Assembly: GCA_002328185.1 (NCBI GenBank) | Contig: DCWQ01000039.1 | Span: 1-64,000 of the forward strand | From: Dehalococcoidia bacterium UBA2158 | GTDB lineage: Bacteria; Chloroflexota; Dehalococcoidia; Lucifugimonadales; UBA3495 | DNA: 64,000 nucleotides | Direction: 5' to 3' | Part shown: in pieces, positions 34,106 to 45,424 of the stretch | Layout: every line of letters starts with the position of its first letter | How positions within the stretch are numbered: the first letter of the stretch is position 1 | Notes under the pieces: generated by a model | Databases searched by the model: none | The model's input: only the letters and a program-made list of their open reading frames with translations | What the model was told of the DNA's origin: nothing | Position numbers and translations under genes: made by a program

Positions 34106-34963
34106 TCATTCCGAAAGCCCTACTTGCCTTCTGATCCCTTTTAAAATATCGATGTTCTGCTGGTCTGGGCCTTTGCCCTCGAAGCCGGGCACCTCCAGCA
34201 GAAACGGCACATCAGCGAAGGCGGGATTGGCCATGATGGCGGCGAACCCCTCCTCTCCGATGAACCCGTCGCCGATGTTGTCGTGCCGGTCTACCCCTGA
34301 CCCGCAGACGCGTTTCGAGTCGTTGGCGTGGACCGCCGCCACGTTGGCGCTGCCGGGCCCCGCGTCCAACTCGTCAAGCATATATTGAATCCCCTCGGGG
34401 TTGGTCAGGTCGTATCCGGCGGCGAAGGAGTGTTGCGTGTCAAGGCATATCTTCAACCGCGGGCTATCCACAGCGTCTAGTATGCCGCCCAGCTCATCAA
34501 ATTTGGCGCCAATGTGCTGGCCCATGCCGGCCATGTTCTCCACGGCCAGACAGGGCCCGTCCGGCGAGGCGTCGAGGATTGTTTTGATGGCATCAACGGC
34601 CTGGGGCAGCACCGCTTCATACCCACGCCCGCCGTGGCTGCCGGGGTGGACGACCACGCCGGTGGCGCCTATGTCGGCCGCCAGTCTCATGTAGTTGATC
34701 AGCGATTCGATGCCCTTCTGCAGGGTCTCCGGGTTGGGAGTCCCCAGGTTGATCAAGTAGATGGCGTGCAGGAACACCGGACCTATCCCGGCATCGGCCA
34801 AGCCTTTTTTGAAGAGCTCAATCTGTCCTCCGGGCACCGGTTTGAAAGCCCAGGCATCGGGCGAGGACCCGAAGATCTGGATGGCTTCGCAGCCGATCTC
34901 CTGTCCTCTGGCCACTGCATTGCTGATGCCTCCAGCCGTGGAAACATGGGCCCCAATCTCCAT
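34106..34963 (-). CDS. nfo: Deoxyribonuclease IV (AP endonuclease)
   Basis: 285 residues, TIM barrel with a trinuclear zinc site: EIGAHVSTAGGISNAVARGQ, FLHAIYLINLGTP, VVHPGSHGGRG, LAVENMAGMGQHIGAKFDEL, ICLDTQHSFAAGYDL, AAVHANDSKRVCGSGVDRHD and NIGDGFIGEEGF. All signature His, Glu and Asp ligands are visible. Cuts DNA 5' to abasic sites in base-excision repair. Length and start are usual. Confidence 0.96.
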   Translation of the reverse strand: MEIGAHVSTAGGISNAVARGQEIGCEAIQIFGSSPDAWAFKPVPGGQIELFKKGLADAGIGPVFLHAIYLINLGTPNPETLQKGIESLINYMRLAADIGATGVVVHPGSHGGRGYEAVLPQAVDAIKTILDASPDGPCLAVENMAGMGQHIGAKFDELGGILDAVDSPRLKICLDTQHSFAAGYDLTNPEGIQYMLDELDAGPGSANVAAVHANDSKRVCGSGVDRHDNIGDGFIGEEGFAAIMANPAFADVPFLLEVPGFEGKGPDQQNIDILKGIRRQVGLSE

Positions 34964-35076
34964 TCTTTACCTCCAGTAACAGTGTTGGATACGAGCCTGG
35001 AACGGTCGAAATCGCACCGCCAATTATACGTTAGCGCAGCATCGGCGGTATACGTTCCGAGCGATGCGAATCGGAC

Positions 35077-35082
35077 TATAAT
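35077..35082 (+). promoter_or_regulatory. -10 box positioned for a leaderless transcript
   Basis: TATAAT ends eight bases before the ATG of the alcohol dehydrogenase gene, and no ribosome-binding site lies between. The -35 (GTTCCG, 17-base spacer) is poor. If used, the mRNA would begin at or within a base or two of the start codon. Confidence 0.4.
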
Positions 35083-35090
35083 TCACGTGT

Positions 35091-36122
35091 ATGAGAGCCT
35101 TACATCTGAAGCAAGCGGGAGACCCTCCGGGCCTGGAGATTCTGGTCGTTCCCACGCCCGAACCGGGACGGGGCCAGGCCCTGGTACGGGTCACCGCCTG
35201 CGGCTTCTGCCACCACGACTGGTCAGTAATGGCCGGGGTGCTTCGCCGGGGCGTGGCCCCCAACGTCATCCTGGGCCACGAGATCTCAGGCGTGGTTGAA
35301 GGGACGGGCAGCGATGTCACTGGGTTGAAGTCCGGGGACAGAGTCGTCAGCATCCTCACCGAGGCCTGCGGCCTGTGCGAACGGTGCGCCAACGGACGTG
35401 AGCACCGCTGCCGTGACGGCAAGGGCATCGGCCACGGCCGTGACGGTGGATTAGCCGAGTTCGTGGCGCTGTCCGAACACAGCCTGGTCAAAGTTCCGGA
35501 CGGGCTGGATTCCGTGGGCGCGGCACTGCTGGCCTGCCCCATGGGCGTTGCCCTGCAGGCGGTCCGCGAGGTAGCCCAGGTCGCCCCTGGCCAAACGGTG
35601 GTGGTTACCGGCGCGGGCGGAGGGTTGGGCGCTCACGTAGTGCAGGCAGCGGCGGCCTTGGGAGCGCGGGTGCTAGCTGTTTCATCATCCCCGGAGAAAG
35701 AGAACGCCCTGCGGGAATTGGGGGCTGATGAGTTTCTGGAGACCAACGGGCTGGAATTCGCCGAGTTGGTGATGGCGCTGACCGGGGACGAGGGCGCGGA
35801 CGTGGTGATAGACACTGTGGGTTCGGCCCTGTTTCCCTCAACCCTGCGAAGTCTGGCCCAGTACGGCAGGCTGGTCCTGCTGGGCGAGATACAGGGGGAG
35901 AGGGTCAGCTTAAACCCGGCGGAGATCATCTTCCGCGACGCCCAGGTCTTGGGCGCATCGGGTGTGTCCCGAGCAACTTTGGAACTGGCGGGGCAACTGG
36001 TGTTGGAAGGCAAGTTACGGCCCGTGGTTGATCTGGAACTGGCTCTAGAGCAAGCTGCGGAGGCCTACCGGCTGGTGTCGGAACGAAGGCCCACTGGGCG
36101 GATAGTTCTTCTGCCGGATTAG
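35091..36122 (+). CDS. Zinc-dependent alcohol dehydrogenase (MDR superfamily)
   Basis: 343 residues. Catalytic zinc ligands in ACGFCHHDW and GHEISG; the structural zinc site CGLCERCANGREHRC has all four cysteines; the NAD(P) fold begins VVVTGAGGGLGAHVVQAAAA. Cytoplasmic oxidoreductase, substrate not predictable (alcohol/aldehyde or a CoA-linked intermediate). Divergent from nfo; its stop overlaps that of secF by three bases, convergent. No ribosome-binding site precedes the ATG. Confidence 0.92.
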   Translation: MRALHLKQAGDPPGLEILVVPTPEPGRGQALVRVTACGFCHHDWSVMAGVLRRGVAPNVILGHEISGVVEGTGSDVTGLKSGDRVVSILTEACGLCERCANGREHRCRDGKGIGHGRDGGLAEFVALSEHSLVKVPDGLDSVGAALLACPMGVALQAVREVAQVAPGQTVVVTGAGGGLGAHVVQAAAALGARVLAVSSSPEKENALRELGADEFLETNGLEFAELVMALTGDEGADVVIDTVGSALFPSTLRSLAQYGRLVLLGEIQGERVSLNPAEIIFRDAQVLGASGVSRATLELAGQLVLEGKLRPVVDLELALEQAAEAYRLVSERRPTGRIVLLPD

Positions 36123-37102
36123 CACCCGATCAGGTGCATCAACGACGATGCGGCAGCCGACGAACTCCGCTTGAAGAACCGGCCAATCTCTCCCTGGTCC
36201 CACATGATCAAATACTGGCTGGCGATGAAGATGGAGCTGTAGGTCCCAGCCACTGCGCCGATAGCCAGCACCAGCAGCAGCTCGCGGATGCTATTGCCGC
36301 CGATGAATAGCATGGCCATTAGCACCACCAGGGTCGTGATGCTGGTGTTCAGCGAGCGTCCCATGCTCTCCATGATGCTCAGGTTGACCATGCCCGCCAA
36401 GTCACGGTCGGGACTACGGGACACGTTCTCGCGGATACGGTCGAATACCACTATGGTGTCGTTCACGCTGTAACCGGCCACGATCAACAACCCCACGATG
36501 AACATGGAGTTCACCTCAAGATTAATAATTCGGCCCAGTATCGAGAATATCCCAAGGATTATCAGCAGGTCATGCATCAGAGCCAGGATGGCGCTGACCC
36601 CGTACCGGTGCGCTTTAGGCACCCGCCGGAAGGCGTACCAAACAAAGAGCAAGATGAATACCGATGCAGCCGCCAGAGCGTAGAAGGCGGTCCTGACCGT
36701 TTCTTGGGCCACGATAGGGGAGACGGTGTCGAACTCCACTCGGTCCCGCTCCATGCCCAGGAACTTCTCCAGGTCGCGCTCGATGACCTCTCTTTCCGAT
36801 GGGGCGTCGCCGAAAGCTTCCTGCAAGACCGCGGTGCGGATGAAGAAGTTGGTGCCGCCGATGCGCTGGATCAGCGCTTCTGAGTGGCCCAGCTCGTCCA
36901 TACGTTGCCGGATATCGTCCTCCTCTACTACCTGGCGGAAGGTAACGTTCATCACGGAACCGCTGCTGAAGTCGATGCCTGCCTTCAGTCCGGAATCACC
37001 AGTGATCCATCCGGGCGCTATGATCATCGAGATCAGACCGGGAATGATGACCAACGCGGAGATGAGGAAATACCAACCGCGTTTGCCGACGATATCCAGC
37101 AT
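36119..37102 (-). CDS. secF: Protein translocase subunit SecF
   Basis: 327 residues, six transmembrane helices. N-terminal helix GWYFLISALVIIPGLISMII, periplasmic domain with GIDFSSGSVMNVTF, then the RND helices with GYSVNDTIVVFDRIRENVSR and SLNTSITTLVVLMAMLFIGG. Works with SecD in proton-driven protein export. Start ATG overlaps the secD stop (TGATG). Confidence 0.95.
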   Translation of the reverse strand: MLDIVGKRGWYFLISALVIIPGLISMIIAPGWITGDSGLKAGIDFSSGSVMNVTFRQVVEEDDIRQRMDELGHSEALIQRIGGTNFFIRTAVLQEAFGDAPSEREVIERDLEKFLGMERDRVEFDTVSPIVAQETVRTAFYALAAASVFILLFVWYAFRRVPKAHRYGVSAILALMHDLLIILGIFSILGRIINLEVNSMFIVGLLIVAGYSVNDTIVVFDRIRENVSRSPDRDLAGMVNLSIMESMGRSLNTSITTLVVLMAMLFIGGNSIRELLLVLAIGAVAGTYSSIFIASQYLIMWDQGEIGRFFKRSSSAAASSLMHLIGC

Positions 37103-38973
37103 CAGCGTTCTCCTCTCAGGGCCGGGGCCTGTGTCGCTTCCAGACTAGTGCGCTGCAAATTCTCAGGCGTAAACAGGTTGATGCGCCCGCCCAGGCCGAC
37201 CCAAGCCATCAATTGCAACAGGTTTCGGCTGACCACCACGGCGGTGAACATGCTGACGGCCACGCCAATGAGCAGGCTGATGGCCACGCCGGTTACTAGG
37301 CCGCCGCCCAACCGGTCGCCGAACCAGAGTAGCACCAAACAAGTGATCATGGTGGAGATGTTACTGTCCCGAATTGCGGGCCAGGCACGGCTGAATCCCA
37401 CTTCCATCGAGGAGGCCAATGTGCGGCCGATGCGGACTTCCTCTTTCATGCGCTCAAAGATCAGGATATTGGCGTCAACCGCCATACCGATGGATAAGAT
37501 GAACCCACCGATGTGAGCCAACTCCAGGGTGATGGGAATCATCTTGAATACCGCCAGCACGATTACGGCGTAGAACACCAGGGAGAAAGCCGCCACCACT
37601 CCAGCCATGCGGTAGTAAATGACCACGAAGATTAGCACCAGACCCAATCCAACCAAGCCGGCGATGAGGCTGTTCTTCAGCGACTCAGACCCCAAAAGGG
37701 CATCGACATCGCTCTCTTGAATCAGCCTGAGTGGAACGGGCAAGCGGCCCGACTCGATCTGGATGGCCAGTGTGCGAGCTTCTTCTCGGTTGAAGTTGCC
37801 GCTGATCTGGGTGCGGCCGTCGCGTATCCAGGCCCGTGACACGGGAGCGAGCAGCTCCCGATCGTCCATGATGATCGCTATACGCTTCGTGGACTGTGCC
37901 TCCGTTGTGGAGATGCGTCGGGTAAGTTCGGAAAAGATGTCCGAGCCCCGGCCGTTGAACTGTAGGTTGACCACCCAACCGATGCCGACATGGTTGGCGG
38001 AAGCCTCGGCGCGGGACAGGTCGTCACCGCTCAGTGGCGGGTTTCCGACATCTGCGTCAGTGAAGGTGGTGCACGCCGCGTTCTCGCAGGTGCGCTCTTT
38101 GAACTCAAGACGGGCTGTCTGGCCGATCAGCGCCTTGGCTTCATCGATGCCGCTGGTGACCTCAAATGCAGCCACTTGGCCGATCTCCGTGATGATCGAA
38201 GTTAGCGCCCGGCGTTGGGCTTCGGCATCTACGTTGTTCGACTGAATCTTAAATTCTCGGTCGCTTCTGGTTTCGATATCAAACTCTTCGTACCCGGACT
38301 CCGCCAGTATCCTGGGGAGGGCTGTGGCAATATCGACCTCGGGAAAAGGAGCATCGGGGTCGGGATCGGCAAGCAAGATGTCTGTGACTGAGCCGCTGGC
38401 GCCCGGAAGTTGGACTATGATCCGGTCTTCGCCAAATATCTGGATGATCGGCTCTTCAGTGCCGAACCGGTTGACGCGGCCGGTGATGTTGTCCAGTACC
38501 CCTTGCATCTGCTCCATGGTCGGTTGCTCGATGATGCTGTCTTGGAAGAGGCTGATGAGGCCAAATTCTTCGGCCAGAGCGGCGTTTAATCCGGTCCGCC
38601 TAACGTCGTCACTGGCCATGATGTCGGTGCGTATCAGGTACCGGTTCACGCCGGTGGGCCCAACCAACAGACCTTCGAGTTCTGCGTCGTCATCCCCGAA
38701 CCGCAGGTCCTGTAACATGGTGAGTAGATCGTTGAAGGCTACATCGTCGGCGAAGGTGACATCAAACTTGGTCCCAGTATCCGCTTGGTAGACCAGGTGG
38801 CCGCCACCCCGGAGGTCCAGGCCCAATTTCAGACCCAAAGGACCGGTGCCGTCGCGTTCGACCCGGGGAAAGCCGGGGATATCGATATTGATATCTTTGA
38901 ATCCCAAGGCGGCTATGGCGATACCCAGGATTAAGATGATCGAGATAGATAGTCGTATGCTTCGAGAGCGCAT
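37102..38973 (-). CDS. secD: Protein translocase subunit SecD
   Basis: 623 residues. LGLKLGLDLRGGGHLVYQAD near the N-terminus, a long periplasmic P1 region (about residues 60-430, longer than in E. coli-type minimal versions but usual for Chloroflexota), and the membrane part with GFILSIGMAVDANILIFERM and the DSNISTMITCLVLLWFG helix. Forms the SecDF complex with the downstream gene. Three bases separate it from the nucleotidyltransferase gene upstream. Confidence 0.95.
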   Translation of the reverse strand: MRSRSIRLSISIILILGIAIAALGFKDINIDIPGFPRVERDGTGPLGLKLGLDLRGGGHLVYQADTGTKFDVTFADDVAFNDLLTMLQDLRFGDDDAELEGLLVGPTGVNRYLIRTDIMASDDVRRTGLNAALAEEFGLISLFQDSIIEQPTMEQMQGVLDNITGRVNRFGTEEPIIQIFGEDRIIVQLPGASGSVTDILLADPDPDAPFPEVDIATALPRILAESGYEEFDIETRSDREFKIQSNNVDAEAQRRALTSIITEIGQVAAFEVTSGIDEAKALIGQTARLEFKERTCENAACTTFTDADVGNPPLSGDDLSRAEASANHVGIGWVVNLQFNGRGSDIFSELTRRISTTEAQSTKRIAIIMDDRELLAPVSRAWIRDGRTQISGNFNREEARTLAIQIESGRLPVPLRLIQESDVDALLGSESLKNSLIAGLVGLGLVLIFVVIYYRMAGVVAAFSLVFYAVIVLAVFKMIPITLELAHIGGFILSIGMAVDANILIFERMKEEVRIGRTLASSMEVGFSRAWPAIRDSNISTMITCLVLLWFGDRLGGGLVTGVAISLLIGVAVSMFTAVVVSRNLLQLMAWVGLGGRINLFTPENLQRTSLEATQAPALRGER

Positions 38974-38976
38974 CGG

Positions 38977-40455
38977 TTAAGTCGACCCGTCGCCGCTTTC
39001 CGGCGCCAATTGTTCGGCCAGATATCTCAGTGCGTTGGCAGCCATTTCCAGGGCCTGCTCCTTGGTTTCAATCTCTCCAGCGGCCCGGGCCTCTTCGACA
39101 CGTTCCAACACGGCGCCGATCTCTGGCCCCGGTTGAATTTTAAAGTGGGTCAACAGTTCGTGTCCGGTGATGAGGCGGGCAGTCGTGGGGGAAACCGGCT
39201 CACTTGTGCCAACATGGAGGATATGTCCGACCATTCTAGCATGGTCAAGCCACTGCTCATGTACTAAGTTAGGGCCGAATGCCGCCAAATAATCGGCCAA
39301 ACTTAGGTACAAAGTGTCTATGGCAACGTCGCCCACGTCACGAAAGTAACGGTAGATCGCCCGATTTGTAGGCCATTCGCCGCCGTTTTTCATGCCTGTT
39401 GGGCGCAGGTGGTGTTCCACCATCTTAGCCACCATCTCGATGCCATTTGAACTGACCCGAAGCTGCCCCAAACGGTTGGTTGCGACCTCGGCTCCCTGCT
39501 CGGAGTGGCCAAAGAAATGGGTGCGTCCGTTGGCTTCCAGGGACTTGGTCTGGGGTTTCGCAACGTCATGGAATAACGCCGCCAGCTTCAACACGGTGCC
39601 GCGGGTATGTCCATCCGTGGCGTGCTGGTTGAAATGGGCCTCGCTATCGGCAGTCCAAGGCACGCAGGAATAAACAGGGGAATTCTGGTGCCCCTTCGTA
39701 AGTAGTTCCGCTGCCTCGATAGTGTGCATGGTATGTCCCCAAACGTCCCAATAGTGTTCGATCGGCTGATCGACACCCTTGGCGTTCTGCAGTTCCGGTA
39801 CCACCTGTGTAAAGAGGCCGAAATGGTCAAGCACCTCGATCTGTCCCTTGGCGCCGTTCAGGGAGAGAATATTCAGGAACTCCTCTCTGACCCGCTCCGG
39901 TGAGACATTCGCCAAGAGTCCAGCGTCGGCGGCCATTAACTTGGAAGTGGCAGGTTCTATCCGGAATACTAATTGCCCAGCTAGGCGGACGGCCCGCAGC
40001 AACCGGCCCGGGTCGTCTTGAAAGACTGTGGGCCCCAGGGCCGAAATCGTTTTTCTGGCCAGATCAGCCCGGCCTCCAAGTGGGTCGATAACCGAGTCCA
40101 TGGACGGCCAGTCCGCCAGAGGGACAGCTATGGCGTTCACAGTGAAATCCCGGCGGGCCAGGTCTTCTTCGATTGTCCCGGAAAACCCGTCCACATCGAT
40201 GTTCCACGGGCCGTCACCCGTTTCACTGTCGCTGGGCACTGCCACCCGGACTACACCGTGGGCCAGACCCAACGGAATGACCGTGCCGCCGAACTTCCCG
40301 GCGATCTCCCGGGCGGTGGCTTCCGGGTCTCCCGGCACTGCGATGTCGAGGTCTTGGCCCGGCCTGGAGGAACCCAACCAGTCGCGGACGGACCCGCCCA
40401 CCAGGTAAGCGTCGGTCCCTAAAGAGGCGCAACAGGCAACAAGTTTTTCAATCAT
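38977..40455 (-). CDS. CCA-adding / poly(A) polymerase family nucleotidyltransferase with HD domain
   Basis: 492 residues. Class II nucleotidyltransferase head: AYLVGGSVRDWLG, then GQDLDIAVPGDPE (two metal-binding Asp), ARRDFTVNAIAV and DPLGGRADLARKTISALGPT. ATP-recognition: DPGRLLRAVRLAGQLVFRIE. A C-terminal HD phosphohydrolase-like domain (KLAALFHDVAKPQTK ... HFFGHSEQGAEVATNRL) follows. Probably adds or repairs the tRNA 3' CCA. It might be a poly(A) polymerase; motif inspection cannot separate the two. The tRNA-Val in this window already encodes CCA. Confidence 0.88.
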   Translation of the reverse strand: MIEKLVACCASLGTDAYLVGGSVRDWLGSSRPGQDLDIAVPGDPEATAREIAGKFGGTVIPLGLAHGVVRVAVPSDSETGDGPWNIDVDGFSGTIEEDLARRDFTVNAIAVPLADWPSMDSVIDPLGGRADLARKTISALGPTVFQDDPGRLLRAVRLAGQLVFRIEPATSKLMAADAGLLANVSPERVREEFLNILSLNGAKGQIEVLDHFGLFTQVVPELQNAKGVDQPIEHYWDVWGHTMHTIEAAELLTKGHQNSPVYSCVPWTADSEAHFNQHATDGHTRGTVLKLAALFHDVAKPQTKSLEANGRTHFFGHSEQGAEVATNRLGQLRVSSNGIEMVAKMVEHHLRPTGMKNGGEWPTNRAIYRYFRDVGDVAIDTLYLSLADYLAAFGPNLVHEQWLDHARMVGHILHVGTSEPVSPTTARLITGHELLTHFKIQPGPEIGAVLERVEEARAAGEIETKEQALEMAANALRYLAEQLAPESGDGST

Positions 40456-40561
40456 GGGCTATACGGCGTAGGGGCGAGCAGTGGATTTCAATAGCAAGCA
40501 GGCGGTCAAGAATTCCCTAACCTGCGGGCTTGAGATTGAGAATACACGGGAGTGGAGAAGC

Positions 40562-41131
40562 TTAGTCTTCGCTGGTTACCGATTCTGCGGGCTCGGCCGA
40601 CGCGGAATGCTCGTGAGCCTCGTCCTCTTCACCGTCGAACTCGTCTTCTTCTGTGTCGTAGTAAGTGATCTTGTAAAGGCTTTCGTGGCTGACGAGGTGG
40701 TCGATGTAAAGGATGCCGTTCAGGTGGTCGATCTCGTGCTCCAAGGCCTGGGCCAGCAGTTCATCGGCGTTGAGGCGGTAGATCTTGCCATCAAGCCCCA
40801 TGGCCTTGACCCTGACTGTCTCGTGGCGGTTGACCAGGCCCCGGTAGCCGGGGACGCTCAAGCAGCCCTCTTCCACCTCGCGCTCTCCCGCCGCTTTCAT
40901 GATCTCGGGGTTGATGAGCACCATGGGTTCTTCCATTTCGGGGGTCTCGATGACCGCCACTTTCTGCAAGGAACCCACCTGGTTGGCGGCCAGACCAACG
41001 CCTCTCTGGTCACGCATCGTCTCGACCATGTTTTCGACCAGCTTCCTAAGTTGTGGCGTAACTTTAGCTACCTTCTTAGCCTGTTTCCGTAGGATCGGGT
41101 CAGGCAAAAGACGCATCTCCAAGATTGCCAC
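40562..41131 (-). CDS. def: Peptide deformylase
   Basis: 189 residues. All three motifs: GVGLAANQVG, EEGCLSVPGYRG (Cys ligand) and QALEHEIDHLNGIL (HExxH). Removes the formyl group from new proteins. The start is set at GTG 41129-41131, since GAGGTG lies six to seven bases before it and the conserved MAILEMRLLPDP follows; a GTG nine bases upstream has none. About 30 acidic residues (EEDEFDGEEDEAHEHS) extend the usual C-terminus. Confidence 0.95.
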   Translation of the reverse strand: MAILEMRLLPDPILRKQAKKVAKVTPQLRKLVENMVETMRDQRGVGLAANQVGSLQKVAVIETPEMEEPMVLINPEIMKAAGEREVEEGCLSVPGYRGLVNRHETVRVKAMGLDGKIYRLNADELLAQALEHEIDHLNGILYIDHLVSHESLYKITYYDTEEDEFDGEEDEAHEHSASAEPAESVTSED

Positions 41132-41252
41132 TGGGTCCACCTCTTAGGTGTCTAAAATTCCGGTTACAAAGGGCCGTTCATGCCGCGGCCCGGTCAGTTC
41201 ATATCAGGATGTTAGTTATTATATTCAACCCTTCCCACGAGTGTAAAGCGAC

Positions 41253-43694
<2,442 letters not shown>

Positions 43695-43743
43695 AAGAAG
43701 CCGCCCAATCCGCAGAGTTGTCGGAAACTTGACCTAAAATCAA

Positions 43744-43777
43744 AACGGCCCGTCCTCCCGCGGAAGGACGGGCCGTT
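43744..43777 (-). terminator. Intrinsic terminator after rplS
   Basis: AACGGCCCGTCCT (43744-43756) pairs with AGGACGGGCCGTT (43765-43777); on the minus strand the stem is followed by TTGATTTT. It separates rplS from priA. Confidence 0.8.
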
Positions 43778-43788
43778 GTTTGTTTCGT

Positions 43789-44460
43789 TTATTCTTCTTC
43801 CGGTTTTTCTTCCGGCTCTTCGGCCTGAGGTTCTCCAGCGGGCTCTTCGGCTGGTTCTTCCTCAGTCGGGGCTTCTTCCGCCGGCTCTTCTACAGACGCT
43901 TCTAGCACATCCGCAGTTTCCTCAGCTGTTTCCTCTTCTGACTCGTCCGAAGCCTCGGGGGGCGGAGCGAACTCGGTTTGTTCTTCTGGCTGTTCTTCCA
44001 AGCCCTCTATGGGCTCTTCGACTTCCAAAGTCTCGGTATCCGCTACAGCCTGGGCGATCTGTTCGGCCAGTTCGGCCTCTGCGGCAGCAGCCTCTTCCTG
44101 GGCCTTCCTGCGCTGAACGGGGTTAAGTTCTTTGATCCTGGCGGCCCGGCCCTGCAGTCCTCGCAGATAGTAGAGCTTGGCGCGGCGGACGTTGCCATAC
44201 CGGGTTACTTCAAGAGACTCGACCAGGGGCGAATATAGAGGGAATACGCGCTCGATACCGATGCCGGCGGTGATCCGCCGCACGGTGAAGCTGGCTGCGG
44301 GGCCCTTGCCGTTATGCACACGGATGACCACGCCTTGGAAGACCTGAATCCGTTCTCGTTCGCCTTCCCTGATCCTGAAGTTCACGCGGACGGTATCGCC
44401 GGCGCTGAATCCCGGAATCCTTGGGTTGGCTGCTTGCTTAAGTAACTGGGCGGCGTCCAT
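43789..44460 (-). CDS. rplS: 50S ribosomal protein L19 with acidic C-terminal extension
   Basis: 223 residues against about 115 usual. The first 115 are L19: [80 protein letters not shown]. The remaining 105 are almost only Glu, Ala, Pro and Gln ([20 protein letters not shown] is typical). A comparable tail occurs on S2. A tRNA-Val gene lies upstream on the same strand and may be co-transcribed. Confidence 0.96.
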   Translation of the reverse strand: MDAAQLLKQAANPRIPGFSAGDTVRVNFRIREGERERIQVFQGVVIRVHNGKGPAASFTVRRITAGIGIERVFPLYSPLVESLEVTRYGNVRRAKLYYLRGLQGRAARIKELNPVQRRKAQEEAAAAEAELAEQIAQAVADTETLEVEEPIEGLEEQPEEQTEFAPPPEASDESEEETAEETADVLEASVEEPAEEAPTEEEPAEEPAGEPQAEEPEEKPEEE

Positions 44461-44600
44461 GCTGTCTCACTAATCTGTAATTTCAATACCGGCAAGCTCC
44501 AGTGAATTAAGCCACAGGTCGCCGCCAGTGTATCTTTGGTTTGGGTTAAGATCCTTGGGCCGATGCCCGTTGGGAGGTCCATGTGCGGTTGCCCATCTAA

Positions 44601-44677
44601 TGGTGGGCGGTAGTGGACTCGAACCACTGACCTCTTGCGTGTCGAGCAAGTACTCTAACCAACTGAGCTAACCGCCC
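44601..44677 (-). tRNA. tRNA-Val (anticodon GAC), CCA encoded
   Basis: Minus strand GGGCGGT acceptor pairs with ACCGCCC, D-arm GCTCAGTTGGTTAGAGT, anticodon stem CTTGC/GCAAG around the loop TCGACAC, T-arm with GGTTCGAGTCC, discriminator A and a genomic CCA at 44601-44603. The loop places GAC at 34-36. Position 33 is C, where elongator tRNAs almost always have U. Confidence 0.93.
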
Positions 44678-44687
44678 GCACGTTCGC

Positions 44688-44717
44688 AGTGTAACAAGGG
44701 GCCGTCTGAGCAGTCAA
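44688..44717 (-). promoter_or_regulatory. Promoter for the tRNA-Val gene
   Basis: Minus strand TTGACT (44712-44717), 18-base spacer ending in TGT, TACACT (44688-44693), 10 bases before the tRNA 5' end. Confidence 0.65.
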
Positions 44718-44764
44718 GACAGATGGGGCCCACAGGCTCATCCTCATGCTAGTATGAGGCCACC

Positions 44765-45340
44765 TTGAATATCTTAACAACCCGCCTGCTGCTGCGCCCA
44801 CTGGCGATGTCCGACGCCCCAGACATACAACGTCTGGCTGGCGACCGGGACGTGGCCTCCACGACGCGCGATATCGAACACCCCTACGAAGACGGGATGG
44901 CCGAGAAGTGGATCAAGTCTTGTCAAGAGCAAAGCCAGTCTGGTGAATTGGTCCACTTTGCATTAACACTGGCCGAGGCCGCGAGATTCCTGGGCGCTAT
45001 CACTGTTCGCATGGATTTCAGGCCGAGCGCTCTCGTATCATCGTCTAAAAAGGCTGAGCTTTCATACTGGGTCGGCAAACCCTATTGGAACCAGGGCTAC
45101 GCCACGGAAGCAGTGAAACCAGTGTTGCACCATTGCTTCACCATCCTGGAACTCGACCGGGTTTACGCCGCCCACTTCACCCGCAACCCATCCTCGGGCC
45201 GGGTCATGCTGAAAGCGGGCATGCTGTATGAGGGTTCGCAATTGGGGCCTACCGTGAAATGGGGGATCGTTGAGAACTTGGAACTCTACGGGGTGACACG
45301 TTCGCAGTTCGAGCTACGTGGTTCGACAGGCTCACCATGA
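44765..45340 (+). CDS. GNAT family N-acetyltransferase (RimJ/RimL type)
   Basis: 191 residues with TTG start at 44765. TTRLLLRPLAMSDAPDIQRL is the typical RimJ/L beginning; ELSYWVGKPYWNQGYATEAV holds the acetyl-CoA pyrophosphate loop (variant of Q/RxxGxG/A), and HFTRNPSSGRVMLKAGMLYE the end of the fold. Substrate may be a protein N-terminus or a small amine. The last residues (RGSTGSP) and the stop codon come from an inserted intergenic repeat, so the original C-terminus was replaced. Confidence 0.85.
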   Translation: MNILTTRLLLRPLAMSDAPDIQRLAGDRDVASTTRDIEHPYEDGMAEKWIKSCQEQSQSGELVHFALTLAEAARFLGAITVRMDFRPSALVSSSKKAELSYWVGKPYWNQGYATEAVKPVLHHCFTILELDRVYAAHFTRNPSSGRVMLKAGMLYEGSQLGPTVKWGIVENLELYGVTRSQFELRGSTGSP

Positions 45341-45396
45341 GCGGTTTTCATTATCGCCGGCCTTTCTTATCCACTCACCTGAGCTTATCGAAAGAC
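45316..45396. repeat. Dispersed intergenic repeat, family A (copy 2), overlapping the GNAT gene end
   Basis: GGTTCGACAGGCTCACCATG (from about 45320) and CACCTGAGCTTATCGAAAGA (from about 45377), opposite-facing half-elements as in the copies at 9786 and 63887. The TGA of the acetyltransferase is inside the first half. Confidence 0.6.
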
Positions 45397-45424
45397 CCAC
45401 CTAAATCAATTTATAAGGCAGCCA

